A DNA stretch of 64,000 nt from Pleurotus ostreatus/Saccharomyces cerevisiae fusant. Its lineage: Eukaryota; Opisthokonta. This document shows positions 1 to 11,858 of the stretch, in pieces. Where the stretch lies: the NCBI GenBank assembly GCA_024196135.1, contig JAMQCK010000028.1, positions 62,001 to 126,000 on the forward strand, in the 5' to 3' direction. Every line of letters begins with the position of its first letter. Position 1 is the first letter of the stretch. The notes below the pieces were generated by a model that saw only the letters and a list, made by a program, of their open reading frames with translations, did no database searches and was not told the DNA's origin. Both the position numbers and the translations under genes were made by a program.

Positions 1-956
1 CAAGCACAGGTCTAAGCGCAGCCAGCACGTTGAGGTCATGAGGAAGGCGGCGAAGGAGAGCGACAAGGCTAGCTCGTGCCGCGCGCAGATCGTTCACCTC
101 CCTCGCCAGCGCCGCCCGATCCCACAGCACGGCGACGTTGTCCGGGTCCGCCGCGTACGCTTTTGCGTAGCAGTATAGCGCCTGCTGGGCAGCGCCATTA
201 CCGCGACTCTGCTGCGCGAGCCGTATCCACTCCTCGGGATCGCGGCGGAGGTGCGCGGCCATGATGCGGAGCTGGAGCGCGGGGGCGGGCATGTTGAGAT
301 CTGCGTAGCACTGCGCGAGGACGGTCCACGCCGACGCGGCGCGCGGCTCGATGCGGATGACCTCGCTCATGAGGCGGATGGCGGCGGGGAGGTCGGCGTC
401 GACGTACGCCTGGTTGCCGTCGCCCAGCAGCGCGCGCACCTGGTGCGAAAGAGTGGGGCCCGCGCGAGGGGCGCGTTTTCCCTTGCCCTTGCCCTTGTTG
501 GCGCGCTTGAGACCGATGCCGGACGCGGCTTTGAGGTCGTCGCGGAAGGTCGCGTTCTGCGCCTCGAGTTGCTGATCCCAATCATGGGCCAGTCCGCTTG
601 CGTCTGTGCGAGCATTTTGGCGGATGGATTGTACAAGGCGGCTGAGTTATAGCGCCGTTGATATGCGAAAGGGGGGGGGGACGAGTGAGCCGGCAGATGC
701 GGGGGAAGCAGTCAGTCCGGTGTGATCGAGTACTATGTCGACGACGCACTCGAAATCATGGTCGTTGTCTGGGTCAGCTAACGCGTCTTCTGACGAAACG
801 TCGCTGGCAGAGTCGTCGGATGTCTCTACGCTCGAAGTTCAGGCGGGGAATGTGAGTTGAGCGCACTGACGCACCTTCTTCCTCCTCATCGCTCAGCTCG
901 TCTGCAGAGGCTGGCACTTCCTCGTACAGAAGCCGTTGCGCAGCATAGTGATCCAT
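1..956 (-). CDS. TFIIIC TPR subunit (Tfc4/Sfc4/GTF3C3 family), 5' part only
   Basis: Subunit of RNA polymerase III general factor TFIIIC, whose TPR array recruits TFIIIB at tRNA and 5S genes in the nucleus. Exons read 956-875, 825-750 and 641 to the left edge; the phases join perfectly. The start is the Met of MDHYAAQRLLYEE. An acidic N-terminus (DELSDEEEE, then DSASDVSSEDALADPD) is followed by a Lys/Gly-rich linker (NKGKGKGKRAPRAG). TPR repeats begin at LSHQVRALLGDGNQAY, with the family phrase AASAWTVLAQCYADL and then QQALYCYAKAYAADPDNV. The 3' end, including most TPRs, lies outside the window. Family assignment rests on recognised TFIIIC phrasing rather than on TPRs alone. The short acidic N-terminal exons are the least certain part. 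Confidence 0.85.
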
Positions 957-1386
957 TGTTCCCCCGTCTTCAGGCCGCCTATGCAATCCTTTCACTCGAC
1001 CAGGATGGACAAGTGAGAAGCGATGATGAACGTAGGAAGAAAGCGCGCATTCTGCGGGCCGTGCAGCCGGTACCGGCAGTTCGTATCAAGCATCTCGACG
1101 TCGCTTTTCTGCTCCAAACGTGATTCGCAACAAAGCAAATGAGGATGTCCCTAGCGAACAAAGAGGTGACTCGTCGAAAGATGCTCTTCCTTCTTCCTTT
1201 GATAGACCGTACCTTACAGTGGACTGTTCGGTGCTCCGACCGACATGGTATAATTTGACTTTTAAAGGCGGTTTTCCTAGCTCTGCCACCCCGCTCGCTA
1301 ATCGTCTACCCTGTCTCCTTCGAGCCTCTACTTCTCGCCCATACGGCAACTTCTTCTCGAGTCCGCGCCACTGATCCTCACGCTCA

Positions 1387-3319
1387 ATGCTCAAGCCCTC
1401 GTTGCAAAAGAGGTTGAGGGCGCGCTCTCCCATGGTCAGCGACGCGTTCATGAACGGCGAAGACGAAGACGATGATGGCTCGGACATATTCGAATATCTA
1501 TTCAACAATCCCACCCACCGTAGGCACCTAAGGCGCGGCGGTGGTATGCTATCTCGCAGGAGAGGCGGAGTGGAGGAGAACAATGGGGGCGACAGGGACG
1601 CGGGGAGCGACTGTGGTGGCGAGGCCGTTTCTCTCGAGGGCGGAAAGCGAGGGCGACACGGCAGTGGCGGCGATAATGAGAGTGCACGCAAGCGGCAGAG
1701 ACTTGGCTCAAGCAGCAAGGAGGGCACTACTGGAGAAGGTCGACCGGAGACCTTCGATCTGCTACAGAATCCTGTGGGAGTTATGCATGAAGTGCGTCGC
1801 CCATCTCTATCCTCGTCTTTTCGTCCCTCGTCATCTTTGGCTCGGTTTTGCCTCGTCCCTGACATCTGCCTTCAGGTATGCAAACGCGCCGAGCCGTCGC
1901 TCGCCCTCAACCTCGTGCAGAGCGTGGAGGGGATGTCGGCGGATTCCCTCGCCGGAGACCCTTTCCGTCTGCGCACGGTGGCCGAATCGCTGATCCAGCC
2001 AAGCACCGCCTCCGACGCCATCTGGATGAGCAGCTGCGCTACCGCGCAAGGCCTCCCGCCCATCCCGGTTGATGTCTCCCGTCAGGAGTTTGTGAGACTG
2101 GTGTACAGCAAGACTTGTCGGGTGCGTATTTCTGAGGATGCACTGGGATAATGATCTTTCTGACGGTCGTATCCTCTCTAGTTCTGCAACGCGAAGAATA
2201 TCCAAAAGATCCATTGGGCGGCGCGCGTGCGCGTGTGCAAGGCGTGTCTGGAGAATAGGTGAATCGTCGATGTCTTCCCGTCATCTAGCCTAGAAAGCTC
2301 ACCACACCCCCTTCGCCCAGAAACCACTTCGTCAACGAGGCGAAGGCGCTAGACGATCTGGAGGGCATCCAGGGCGCTTGGGAGGGGTCCCTCCTTCGAC
2401 TACTACCCCCGATTGTTACTGGAAGTGAGTTTTGGGCCATCTTTTGTTGAGCCACCTCTTCGCGCGGATGTGTGACGTTCATATTCCCATTCCCATCAGA
2501 GAGCCAGAAGGCGCGCATGTCACCCAAGTATATGACGCTGTCTATCGACGAGCTCATCGACGATTACGAGCACGACGAGGTCAAGAGCATGGACCAGGAG
2601 GCGCAGAAAGCGTGGTACTCGCGCAAGCTGCGGGCGATGGAGGATATACATGAGGTGAGGCCGAGCCCGATGTACATCTCGACTGTCAGCTATAATCTCT
2701 CAACTTGCTCATTCCGATAATATTCCAGCACGTCAAAGTCTGCGAGCGGTGGTACGAGGAGAAAGATGAGGACAAGGCGGTTCAAGCAGATGCGGTCCGG
2801 AGGCAGCGGAGGACAGAGTGCGTACGAGATCATTTTTTCGCGCGTTGCTTCACTCTTTGCCTGTTGTCCGTGCTGCATCCGTGTTAGCTTGCGCTCTTCG
2901 CGTTGCATCTGCGCTCCTCCTTTCAAATCATCGTTTGCGCCACATACTAATTATCTTCCTCCAGCATCGCACATCGCCTGACGACCGAAATGGGCTGGGG
3001 ACAGGAACTCCAGCAACCCGGCGTCCTCGACGAGCTCTATAAATATCCGTGGGTGAGCATGGCGAAGCCGCTTACAGATAATGGTGCGTGCTCCTTCGCA
3101 TCTGATTCTCGTCTTGTACTACTGGCTCGACTGAGGATGTGCGATGTGCGACTGACGGCCCCGCCAGCGTGGAAGAACATGAAAGGAAGGGTCGTCAAGT
3201 TTCTACAAGAGTTGCGCGCAAAACGGCTCGGGCTCACTGGGGCTGCGCGGGAGATAGATGATCTGAAGACGACCAAGCTGTGGCGCTATGCTGTGAATCA
3301 GCATTATGGTACTACTTGA
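1387..3319 (+). CDS. F-box/CxxC family protein, copy A (C-terminally short form)
   Basis: Likely a nuclear substrate adaptor of an SCF ubiquitin ligase; this role is inferred from the family only. Exons: 1387-1791, 1876-2121, 2182-2258, 2321-2424, 2500-2654, 2729-2817, 2965-3083, 3168-3319 (448 aa). An acidic N-terminal region and a basic patch (ARKRQRLG) come before a degenerate F-box split by intron 1. A CxxC pair (TCRFC ... CKAC) follows, then a helical charged region (HVKVCERWYEEK) and WKNMKGRVVKFLQEL. Exon 3 is exactly 77 nt, as in all four paralogs. It ends about 30 residues into the block that in copies C, D and E continues for some 300 residues to a C2H2 finger. The N-terminus lacks the MRxS(S/T)RI opening of C, D and E, so the start is uncertain. 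Convergent with copy B. Confidence 0.75.
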
Positions 3320-3542
3320 TGGGATGTGTACGAGAACGTCATCATTGTCCTACCCTCTCGAGCGCTGGCTTCTTGCCCAGCGGCGCAGCACACATGCAGT
3401 AGACTCGGTATTAGGGCTGCGTATAGACATAGTACTACCGCAACCTTAGGCTAGGATCACAGTAATGCACAGCGTTGAGGCGGTGACGAACATTTACATG
3501 GCTGCCAGCTGTACGATGCAGCGAAGTCCCTAGGCGAGAACA

Positions 3543-5750
3543 TTAAGAATCACTCCCGCCCTCCTTTTCCTCCTGCAATCGCATGTCCCGCATGCGGCGT
3601 ACATAGGAAACGATCCTGCTCTTGATGTTCGACCAGGCTGAAGAACTAGTTAGCATGACGCTCCAACGATCGCCGCCCTTCAGGCACTGCCTCGCGAGGC
3701 TGCTGAATAGGGGAGCTCGGTCCCGCCTCGACGATACAGCTTTCGCTTGAGGAGGATATAGGGATAAGCCGACTCACATTCATCGCTCAGCGCATGCTCC
3801 GTCCGCACGCCTCTTAGCGCTCCGAGTGCCCCGGCGGGAAGCCGCGCGACCGCGTCGCCCAAGCCGAGGTCGGTGAGGCGCTGGATGACGCTGGAGGGAG
3901 GGTTAGCATTGGCATAACAGCGGAGAGCAAGTCCATCAGGAGGAGCATGAGGAGGACGAAGAGAAGGTGGAAGAAGGCGCGAGACGGTGGAGAGGGACAG
4001 GAAATCAAGAGTAGGCACGCACGCTCGTTCTCTCTGATCGCATTTGCGCTCGAACTCGCGCACGGCCCAGTCCTCGCATAGCTTCTCGTGCTGAGGTTCG
4101 CGTCAGTATCGAGCGCAGAGGCGCAACAAAGCATTCGACATCCATGGCAGCGCTCAGCGATCGAATGAGTAGGGGCACATTCGGCGCCCTGCTACAGCGC
4201 CTTGTTGGCTGTCATAATGGATCGGACTGGCTCACCTTTACCAGCGCATTTAACTGCTCCTGCTTCTGCTTGACCCAAGGCTTCCAAGTGGCGTACGAGA
4301 TCTTCTGAGCGTCCTGCTTCTGATTCCCAGCATCGCCTTTCTCCACGGGGACTGTCGCCTGAGCCACCCATTCCTGCTCATATCGACTGGCAGTCTCCTG
4401 GTAATACAGGGGTGGCCCGCGTCCTTTCCAGGAAGAACAGCCAGTGAACGCTAGGTAATGCCGCATCAGCATATCTGGTAGCACTGTGCTCGCGCATGTA
4501 CTGCACGCAGGCGAACAGAATATTGGGAGAGAAGGGGCAAGACTCACGGTCTACAGCCGGAAGGTGTCTGTAGTGTGGCAGTATCGATTTTGCATGTTGT
4601 TCTCGGTGGAACATATGTTGATAAGGGATGATGGAGAATCCCCAGAGCTGCTGGATTGCGACGAAACTGGGTGGGGGTGTCAGCGTGACTGCTACTGCTA
4701 GTGACGCGACTCGCATAGGCGCAAAACGCCGGGTCGCCAGCCTGCGCGTCAAGCGCGGCGCAGACAGGAACTCCATGGTATTGCTCACCTGGCATTTATG
4801 CATTTCTTGCAAAGGCGCTGATTTGTCTGCCAAGAAACGAAGTTGGCGATGTGGGAATGACAGCGCTGAGGATCAAAGGGTCAGCATGCGACATTACTGA
4901 CATTGTGCCCCACCGACAACTTGAAAGATGTATGCCATAGCGAACGACTCACGTAGCATCCTACTTTTCCATACAGCAGATTCGCCCACTGCGGTTCATT
5001 CAGATCGTCCGGCTTCGGCGGCACGTCGGGCACACCGAGATTCCGAGGATGGTAGGGCACGTTCGCCATGCAGCGGCGCCACAGGAAAGCTGCGGAACGG
5101 TTGAGGAGCATGGATCGCAGGAGCTTGGTCGTGCGACAGAGGTGGAGGAGGTCGAGTGGGTGGAGGTGGGAGAGCACCTGCGATCCTAGCATCAGTGCGA
5201 GCCTAGAGAACAGAAGGAGAAAGGGAAGATCGCGTGTGCATCTCTAGTAAATGTGCGTACAATGGCGTACCTCGTTGATGAGTTCCGGTGGCAAGTCGAA
5301 CAGCTGCGCGAGACATCCGTTCTCCTGAGCGCTGATGGGTCGCCTTTGCGGCTCGTCCGCTACATAATCGGAGGATTCATATATTGGCGTGTCCTTCTCC
5401 GATTTCTGTTGCGCTTCAGACTCAACGGGCTTGAGATCGGCGGCCCTGGTCTTCGCCGCGGTGGTGATGGTGGCAGTTCTTGCGCGCTTGCGAGGCGGCG
5501 GTTCCAGACCCCTACCAGTATCGGGGACCTTCTTAGATGGTCCCTTCGAAGTTTTGAGAGCTCCCTTATTCGTCTTCTTTGCTTTACTCACGACTGTCCT
5601 GGCTTGTTTACCGCGCGGCGGGGACGGCGACTCGTCGTCCAACGTACGTGTGTCCGTCGCGGTAGTGATCGGGTTGGAGGGTGGTACCAAGATTTTCTTC
5701 GTAGAGGAAGCGGCCGCAGTTCTAGAGGACTTCCGAGTGGCGAGCGACAT
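3543..5750 (-). CDS. F-box/CxxC family protein, copy B (C-terminally short form)
   Basis: Paralog of copies A, C, D and E. Exons in transcript order: 5750-5271, 5177-4953, 4865-4789, 4666-4548, 4474-4236, 4090-4023, 3890-3778, 3637-3543 (471 aa). The long first exon encodes a Ser/Thr/Lys-rich, probably disordered and nuclear N-terminus (PPPRKRARTA). It leads into the F-box, FDLPPELINE | VLSHLHPLDLLHLCRTTK. The zinc-type pair GCYRC ... CKKC follows, with exon 3 again 77 nt. The protein stops soon after WSNIKSRIVSYVRRM, so it lacks the large C-terminal block and the C2H2 finger. The start at 5750 gives MSLATRKSSRT, resembling the MRxSSRI opening of the paralogs. Exon 5 is larger than in the other copies, so its acceptor is the weakest splice call. 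Confidence 0.75.
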
Positions 5751-5925
5751 GGCCGTCGTGATTGTTGGGAACAAGTCGATGTGGCGTCGTGTTTGTTGAT
5801 TGTTCGGCAATACCCGGTTATGTACATCGGCAACTGCCGCAAACCAGGATTCACACGAGGTAACAACGCTCTTGAGGGAAACCATCAAGGTCATTGACGT
5901 TCTGAGATCTCGACCTCCCCGAGCC
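5751..5925. promoter_or_regulatory. Short shared promoter region between divergent F-box copies B and C
   Basis: Only 175 bp separate the two start codons, so both genes must take their 5' UTRs and core promoters from this stretch. I see no clear TATA box. Co-regulation is inferred. Confidence 0.45.
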
Positions 5926-8441
5926 ATGCGCAAATCATCGCGTATATCTGCTCGCACCACAACCGTGAAGGACGATTCCGCTCGCGTCGCGGCATGCGGT
6001 CCTGCGCCCAGCCCGTCTTTGAGCCAGCCATCGTGCAAGCGCCGCAAGATCAGCCAGCAAACCCAAGCTTCTTCGTCGACCACTAAGTCCTTGAAGACAC
6101 TAAATGGCGCTCGGAGGAAGGGAAAGCTGGCTGCGCTCTCCGAGATGCCGGTGGATATTATATATGAGGTACGTTGCTCGCCTTTGTACTCTCGTTCGAA
6201 GAGCGCGAGGATCCTTGGCTCGAGGACTGAGGCTTATTTGACCCTCCAGATATGCAGTAAGCTGCATCCCCGCGATCTTCTCCAGGTCTCTCGTACGACA
6301 AAGATCTGGCGGGACATGCTCATGAACAAGAGGTCGGAAGGGATCTGGAAAAATAGCTATATTGGAACAGAAGGGCTGCCCCCTCTTCCTGAGGACATCC
6401 CAATTCCGAAATTCGTAGGATTGTTGTTTGACAGGCTCTGTCATGTGCGTATGCGTCCGTCTCGTCTTCCTCTGTGTCGCTGACCTCGAGACCCAGTTCT
6501 GCAACGCCTCCGTCTCAAGAAACATCATCTGGATTGCGCGCGTGCGAGCGTGCAATAAGTGCTTGCAGAACCTGTGAGATAACCCATGCTCTTCTCCCTA
6601 CTGTATATCCATGACTATATCCAGGGATCTCTTCCATAGTCAATATATGGCTTTCATCGAGTTGTCGTACCTGCCGGGCGAAGTACATTTCACCTTCGGT
6701 CTTCCTCGCCTCATTCCGAGCACCGCAATGGGAGGGGAAGGTGAGTCGATATCCTCGGTTATCCGTCGTATTCTAAGTGCGTAACAGCATTTCGGCGGAC
6801 GGGTTACGACCGAGTCTATCCAGCGGCTCTCGTCGCAGCTTACATGGCCGATTATAAGAGTGACTCTGTTCACACCCTGAACGAGGAGGAGCAGCTGCGC
6901 TGGTGTGAGAACAGGGCGAAAGAGGCAGATGCGCTCATTCAGGTCAGTGATACGTCACGATCGTCGACGTCCATGCTGAATCGCAGCTCCAGCATTCAAC
7001 GCTATGTGAGGTATGGGAGGAGGAGCATCAGTCGGACAGGTTGTCTGAGCTGCAGCGTCTTCGCGAGGAAAGATACACGGAGTATGCATCGATTTTCTTC
7101 CGCTCGCGTGCAAGTGCTTACTGATGAGAAGGATCTTACGCCGATTGACCGAACTTGGATTCGGCGATGAGATTCAGAAGGCAGGTGACGGGTTTTCGAA
7201 CCATAAACTTGTCAAAAAGCCGCAGCGTCTATCCGAGAAAGGCACGTGGACTCGCGCGAAGCCATGAGCTGCCCTTACTCATGTTATCTGCAGTGTGGAG
7301 GAATATCAAAGATCCGTTGATCTCGTACCTGCAAGACCTCAAGACCAATCGCATACGCCGTGAAAGGGACGGGGTCATCGACACCAGGAAGAGGCTCGTC
7401 AGCGACCTATACAAAAAGTACCTCTCCACCCAGCCCTTCACTGCCATCCTTCCTTGCGTCGGGGAGATCTTGACCCATCCGGAGATCTCACGTCTCGTGA
7501 AGGGCACTCCTCTCGACCACGAGGTGACAAAGGACACGCTGCGGGTCGCGCTCGAAGGGATACCAGAGTCGTACTACTCCAGCTGGCGCGCGCGCTGCGA
7601 CGACGCACTTGTCGAGATCCTCGGTGCCAACGCACCAGCCACTCGTGCGGATCTCTCGCTTGCGACCACGGCGTTCGACCTCAACGGGGAGCTCACTATG
7701 GACACGCTATCATATCCACACGTGCTTGTCGCGAGTACCATCACTGGCGCGTACAATGGACTCCATAACCTGCGCAGCCGTCCATGGTCTGCCGATGGGC
7801 TCTGTGTCGCTCGCGGATATCGCGCGATTGCGGAGCAGGTGATCATGCTCGTGGGACTGGACCCAAAGACGACGACCGCGAAGGAGATGGATGAGCAGGG
7901 TGCATGGTTCTTGTGGACTGGCGAGGCGACAGGGAAGGCAGCGAAGAAGTTGACTGTGAATTGGCGCGGCGCGGTAGGTTGCTTCTCCTCCTTCTGCGTG
8001 CACCTTTCCCCTCAGACTCACCATCTCTTCCAGTGTCGTCTTGAGCACTACGCCAATTGCCAGAGTGAAAAGAAGCTCCGTATCAAGCTCTTGACGCCGG
8101 AGGATACGGAATTAGTGCGAGACAAGTACACCAGGGACGTGTACCGGGGAGGAGCATTGGCAGAGAAGGTACAGTGCGTGCGATGCGAGGCGCGACTCAA
8201 AGGAGGCTCAGCTATGAGATCACATCTCGCTAAATGGTGGGTGTTGTGATAAAGGGCCCGGCGATACAGATACACTAACACATCCCGCAGGCACAATATA
8301 AGTACGCCAACCAGAGCAGACTACGTCTTGAGCCCTCAAGTTGAGGGCGGGGTCGGAATCTACAAGTGGCCGCTCATGAGTGACGAGGATGACGGACAGG
8401 GATCTCTTTTCCGAGTTTACAACTTCAAAGGCTTGTACTAG
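5926..8441 (+). CDS. F-box/CxxC/C2H2 family protein, copy C (full length)
   Basis: Full-length member (672 aa) and the best template for the family. Exons: 5926-6168, 6250-6444, 6497-6573, 6625-6740, 6788-6942, 6993-7081, 7132-7241, 7294-7973, 8034-8236, 8291-8441. N-terminal MRKSSRI with basic KRRK; F-box at about 70-110 (LSEMPVDIIYE, then LHPRDLLQVSRTTK); LCHFC ... CNKC at about 145-170; a charged helical segment; a conserved central block (ILRRLTELGFGDEIQ, VWRNIKDPLISYLQDL); and a C-terminal C2H2 finger CVRC-x12-H-x4-H. Intron 7 appears to be a GC-AG intron (AAAG|gcacgt) because no GT donor keeps the frame. Intron 8 is 60 nt, with no in-frame stop. The C2H2 finger suggests DNA, RNA or protein binding beside a ubiquitin-ligase role; that is inference. 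Confidence 0.82.
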
Positions 8442-8585
8442 TAGGTGCCAAGATGTAGATGTACGAATGTACGATGTGGCTTCTTGTTGACGGGATGTAC
8501 ACGTCCATTCGCGAAACGGACCACCTCAACTCCCCGAGGGAGTATGCGAACGCGTGGCATCAGGTAAAAGCAAGACCTTTCTACT

Positions 8586-11122
8586 CTATTCGTTGACCGA
8601 GCCAGATCCATCCCCAATAGGCGCTGGCCCTTCGCCGTTCGGATTCGTCTCTGCAGTGACGATTGCCGCCTCTATTGAATCAAGGTAAACCCATTCGCCT
8701 TGAGAGCCGTCATGATTTAGCTTCCGGGCAATGTCGCTGCGTTTGACATCCTCGATGCCGTGCCTACGAGCGCTCGTCAGCACGCACATCTATTATACAA
8801 GCCCGACCGATAGAATGAAATCGAAGAAAACTCACGCCTCCTTCAAGTGTTCGCGCAGATCTTTCCCCGATCGGTCCGAGCGCTCCTCACAGTGCGCACA
8901 CTGCAGCGCGTAATGGGTGCCTAGAATCCTCTGCAAGAGCAACCTGCGCCCAGTCTCGGTCTGCTTCGGCCCCAGCAGCTTAAAAGTGGCCTCGGAGTAA
9001 CTTTGCCCGTGAGCGCGCTGAACCGATGGAGTTGAGCCCCACGTCGCTCGTAGTAGCGAACCTACGCACCGCACAACGCCACGGCATCGCTCGCACCGAG
9101 AAGGTGTACTCCGAAGAGCTTTTAGGAACGTACCACGGATCGCTGTCATCCATGTCCTCGCACGTCGCCGTCCGCGGGTTGAACCCAGCCAGCTCGACCA
9201 GCTGGCGCGAAGTCGTGTCCTGTGCGACGACGAGATGTTTTGCAGACCAAGGGTGAGAACCAAGCTGCAATAAATATCCCTCCAGAGGCAGCATGGTGCT
9301 CGTCGTCACGTACGAGGCCAGGATGTCCGGGTAGCCAACGGCAGCGCCCAGATGCCCGTTCATTTCGCTGCGAAACATGGTCGTCGCAAGCTGGAGGTCA
9401 GCCTCCCTCGCCCGCTTCTTCTTGTACCGCGGCGCCTGGTTGAGCACGGCGACCAATGCGTCGTTACACTTCTTGCGCCATTCGTCAAAGTAGTACTGCG
9501 GGATGGACTCGATGGCCGCGAGCAGGGTGTCCTCGGTCACGACCTGGTCGAACGGGGTGTCGTGGATGACACGAGAGACCGGGTCCACAGTGATGATGTC
9601 GCCGACAGAGGGAAGGACGGCGTCGCGCGGCTTCCGGGCGCAGAACTTGCGATACGTATCGACAAGCAGCTGGCACCGTCTCGAGATCGCCCACTCCTTC
9701 TCCCGCGCGAGGCGCGCTGCCCGGAGCTCCTCTATATACTCAACAAGCGGTCCTTGTATATGGGCCCAAACTAGGAAACCACCGGTCAGCAAGCGATGCG
9801 AAGGAGGCGAGCCCGTGATCGGTTCAGCGCACTCTTGTCCGTCAGCTTTTGGCTCTTCAACACTAGTTTGTGGTTGTTGAACGATCCCAGCTGCTTGCTG
9901 AGTTCGGGGCCCCATCCGAGCTCCGTCATACGCTTTCTGATCCTATTCGATGTTAGAAGATGAGACAAAGAGACCAGAAGGGCGCGTACTCTTCTCTCCG
10001 CTTTGCACGGATGTCTGATAGCTCCTCGGCTCTCTGGTCGCGGCGGTCATAATCCCATTGCTCGCAGAGTCGAGCGTGCTGGAGAGAACCTATCATAAGC
10101 ATAGGAATCGAAGGGAAGGAACCGCAAAACGCACGGCTACAATCTTCGAATACTGTTCCTCCCTCTCTTTCAACCACGCAGTCCGCCTATCCGGCTCTTG
10201 TGCCAGAAAAGCCTCATTGAACTGCTGCACCATGTCCCGCGGATACATGCCTAACGCGCCTAATGCACAAGGGCGCATTCATTCTCCGTACACGTCATCA
10301 AAGCATGGGCGCTTACTACTAGAGATTTGCGGCAAATAGCGCGTCAATCGATAGCCATAATCCAGCTCACGACGAAGCTCTGTAGAAATCGTGGTCGCAA
10401 GTACGGAATAGGATGCGACAAAATCGCTGTGTGGCGCTGTCAATGGTAGCTATGCAATAGCAAGGTCTTCACTCACACGTTCAGCGTGCATTTCTTGCAT
10501 ATTCGTCTGCGAGCGGTCCAGAATATGTTGGTAACGCTGGGTGCGAGGCAATACTGGGTGGGCGCGCGTGTTGGTGGCACAGTGGCGAGGAGGGAAGCGT
10601 ACTCACATAGCAGATTCTGTCGAAACAAAGGCTGACAAATTGGGGAATAGCCATGTCCTCCGGCAATGGTGGTAACTCGTCTGCCGCGCTGGCGTAGCTG
10701 TCCTTCCACATGCCGATCGCCGAGCGGCTCATGAGCACGCTCCTGTACAGTTTGGTCGTCCGAGCAACATGCAGGAGGTCCGCGGGGTGCAGATGTCCAA
10801 ATATCTATTCGTATGAATGTCAGTGTGTATGCTCAGGGGCGAGGACGACCTGACGCACCTCCCACAGGATGTCCATCGGTACGTCCTGCAGCGCAGCGAG
10901 GCGGCCACGCTTCCGAGGTCTCAAAGAGGGCGGCTTCGCCGAGGAGCCCTTTTGAGCGCCGGTCTTGCGGCTCTTGCGCGCAGGCATCTTGACCTCGTCG
11001 TCGGACGGCTCGTCGATCGACGCGTCGCTGGCGTCGTCGGCATTGCCGTCACTGCCAGCGTTAGTCTGAGTCGAAGGCGGCTTGCTGGCCGCGCGTGACG
11101 CAATTCTCGTAGACCTTCGCAT
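8586..11122 (-). CDS. F-box/CxxC/C2H2 family protein, copy D (full length)
   Basis: Full-length paralog (677 aa) with the same ten-exon layout as copy C. Exons: 11122-10859, 10804-10607, 10553-10477, 10426-10317, 10259-10135, 10078-9990, 9942-9833, 9770-9070, 9017-8836, 8763-8586. It opens with MRRSTRIASR. An acidic stretch (DDASDASIDEPSDDE) and a basic patch precede the F-box (LQDVPMDILWE | IFGHLHPADLLHVARTTK). The zinc pair ICYYC ... CKKC sits around the 77-nt exon 3. HARLCEQWDYDRRDQR, IRKRMTELGWGPEL and the long exon 8 (SVGDIITVDPVSRVI, ESIPQYYFDEWRKKC) match copies C and E. The last exons carry a CAHC...H-x4-H finger. The exon 9 acceptor was placed at 9018-9020 because the alternative gives an immediate stop. 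Tail-to-tail with copy C, 144 bp apart. Confidence 0.82.
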
Positions 11123-11488
11123 CTCGAGGATGATGTATCCAGTGCGAGGCTATGTGGAAGTTGACCGCGGAGAGCAAAATGGGAAGTTGACCGGAGAGAG
11201 CGAAATGGGAAGGAGACCAAGAAGGACACCGCGGGTGTCGCGTCGATCGGTCCGGAGTCATATACGCGGTCACCTGACGGAGGCTTCGGAGCCGCAACAA
11301 GGACTCCGAGCCCGCCGGCACCCTTGCACGCAACTCTCATTGCACCACATCAAGTCAATACCGTTGTAGGCGAAGTTTCTTCACGACTTTTGACCCTCTG
11401 CTTATGTCGGGGCCTTCAAACCGACGAAATCCTAGTCTGACTCCCGCAGGGATGGGACGGTTGTGACCTACTTCCGTGGGCCTCAGTA

Positions 11489-11515
11489 CTGTACCGGTAT
11501 GTATGGAGGCAACCG
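11489..11515 (+). repeat. Left terminal inverted repeat of the MITE
   Basis: 27 bp, starting CTGTACCGGTATG and ending GGCAACCG. It is the exact reverse complement of 11832-11858. Confidence 0.85.
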
Positions 11516-11831
11516 GCGGGGGGTGCGTTACGCTAACAACCCTCCGCACGTAGGCAACCCACCCTCCGTTAGGCGTTACGGTTGGTCAATGAGGCAACCA
11601 TTAAAGGTAAATTTTGTAGCTTTTGGGGTGAAAGCGGACGTGCAACGGCAGGAAATAGCACGGTTTACCAGTTACAACACGAATATCCTACTTTGCGAGC
11701 GAAAAAGACCGTGCGCGCAGCGCCGGAATTTATTTGAATTTTTGACCAATTTTGCGCGTTCGCAACCGACCCCTCCTTTATGCGTTACGCCAACTCATAT
11801 AGCCAACTTTTTTGGGCCCCGTTACGCGTTA

Positions 11832-11858
11832 CGGTTGCCTCCATACATACCGGTACAG
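11832..11858 (-). repeat. Right terminal inverted repeat of the MITE
   Basis: 27 bp, the exact reverse complement of the left repeat. It is followed by TA, the presumed target-site duplication. Confidence 0.85.

Larger units (their letters stand above)
11489..11858. mobile_element. MITE-like non-autonomous DNA transposon, 370 bp
   Basis: A 370-bp segment bounded by perfect 27-bp inverted repeats and flanked on both sides by TA (11487-11488 and 11859-11860). That is the target duplication expected of Tc1/mariner-type transposases. The interior is AT-richer and holds several subterminal copies of a GTTACG/CGTTACG-like hexamer and of GGCAACC. An open frame of about 150 codons crosses it but resembles no transposase, so any mobilisation would need a transposase supplied in trans. 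It lies between F-box copy D and an orphan gene, with no gene interrupted. The superfamily call rests only on the TA flank and repeat structure. Confidence 0.75.

Noticed and set aside
1086..1865. 259-codon minus-strand open frame
   Set aside because: It overlaps exon 1 of F-box copy A, is Pro/Ser/Arg-rich as expected from reading GC-rich coding DNA antisense, and shows no domain.
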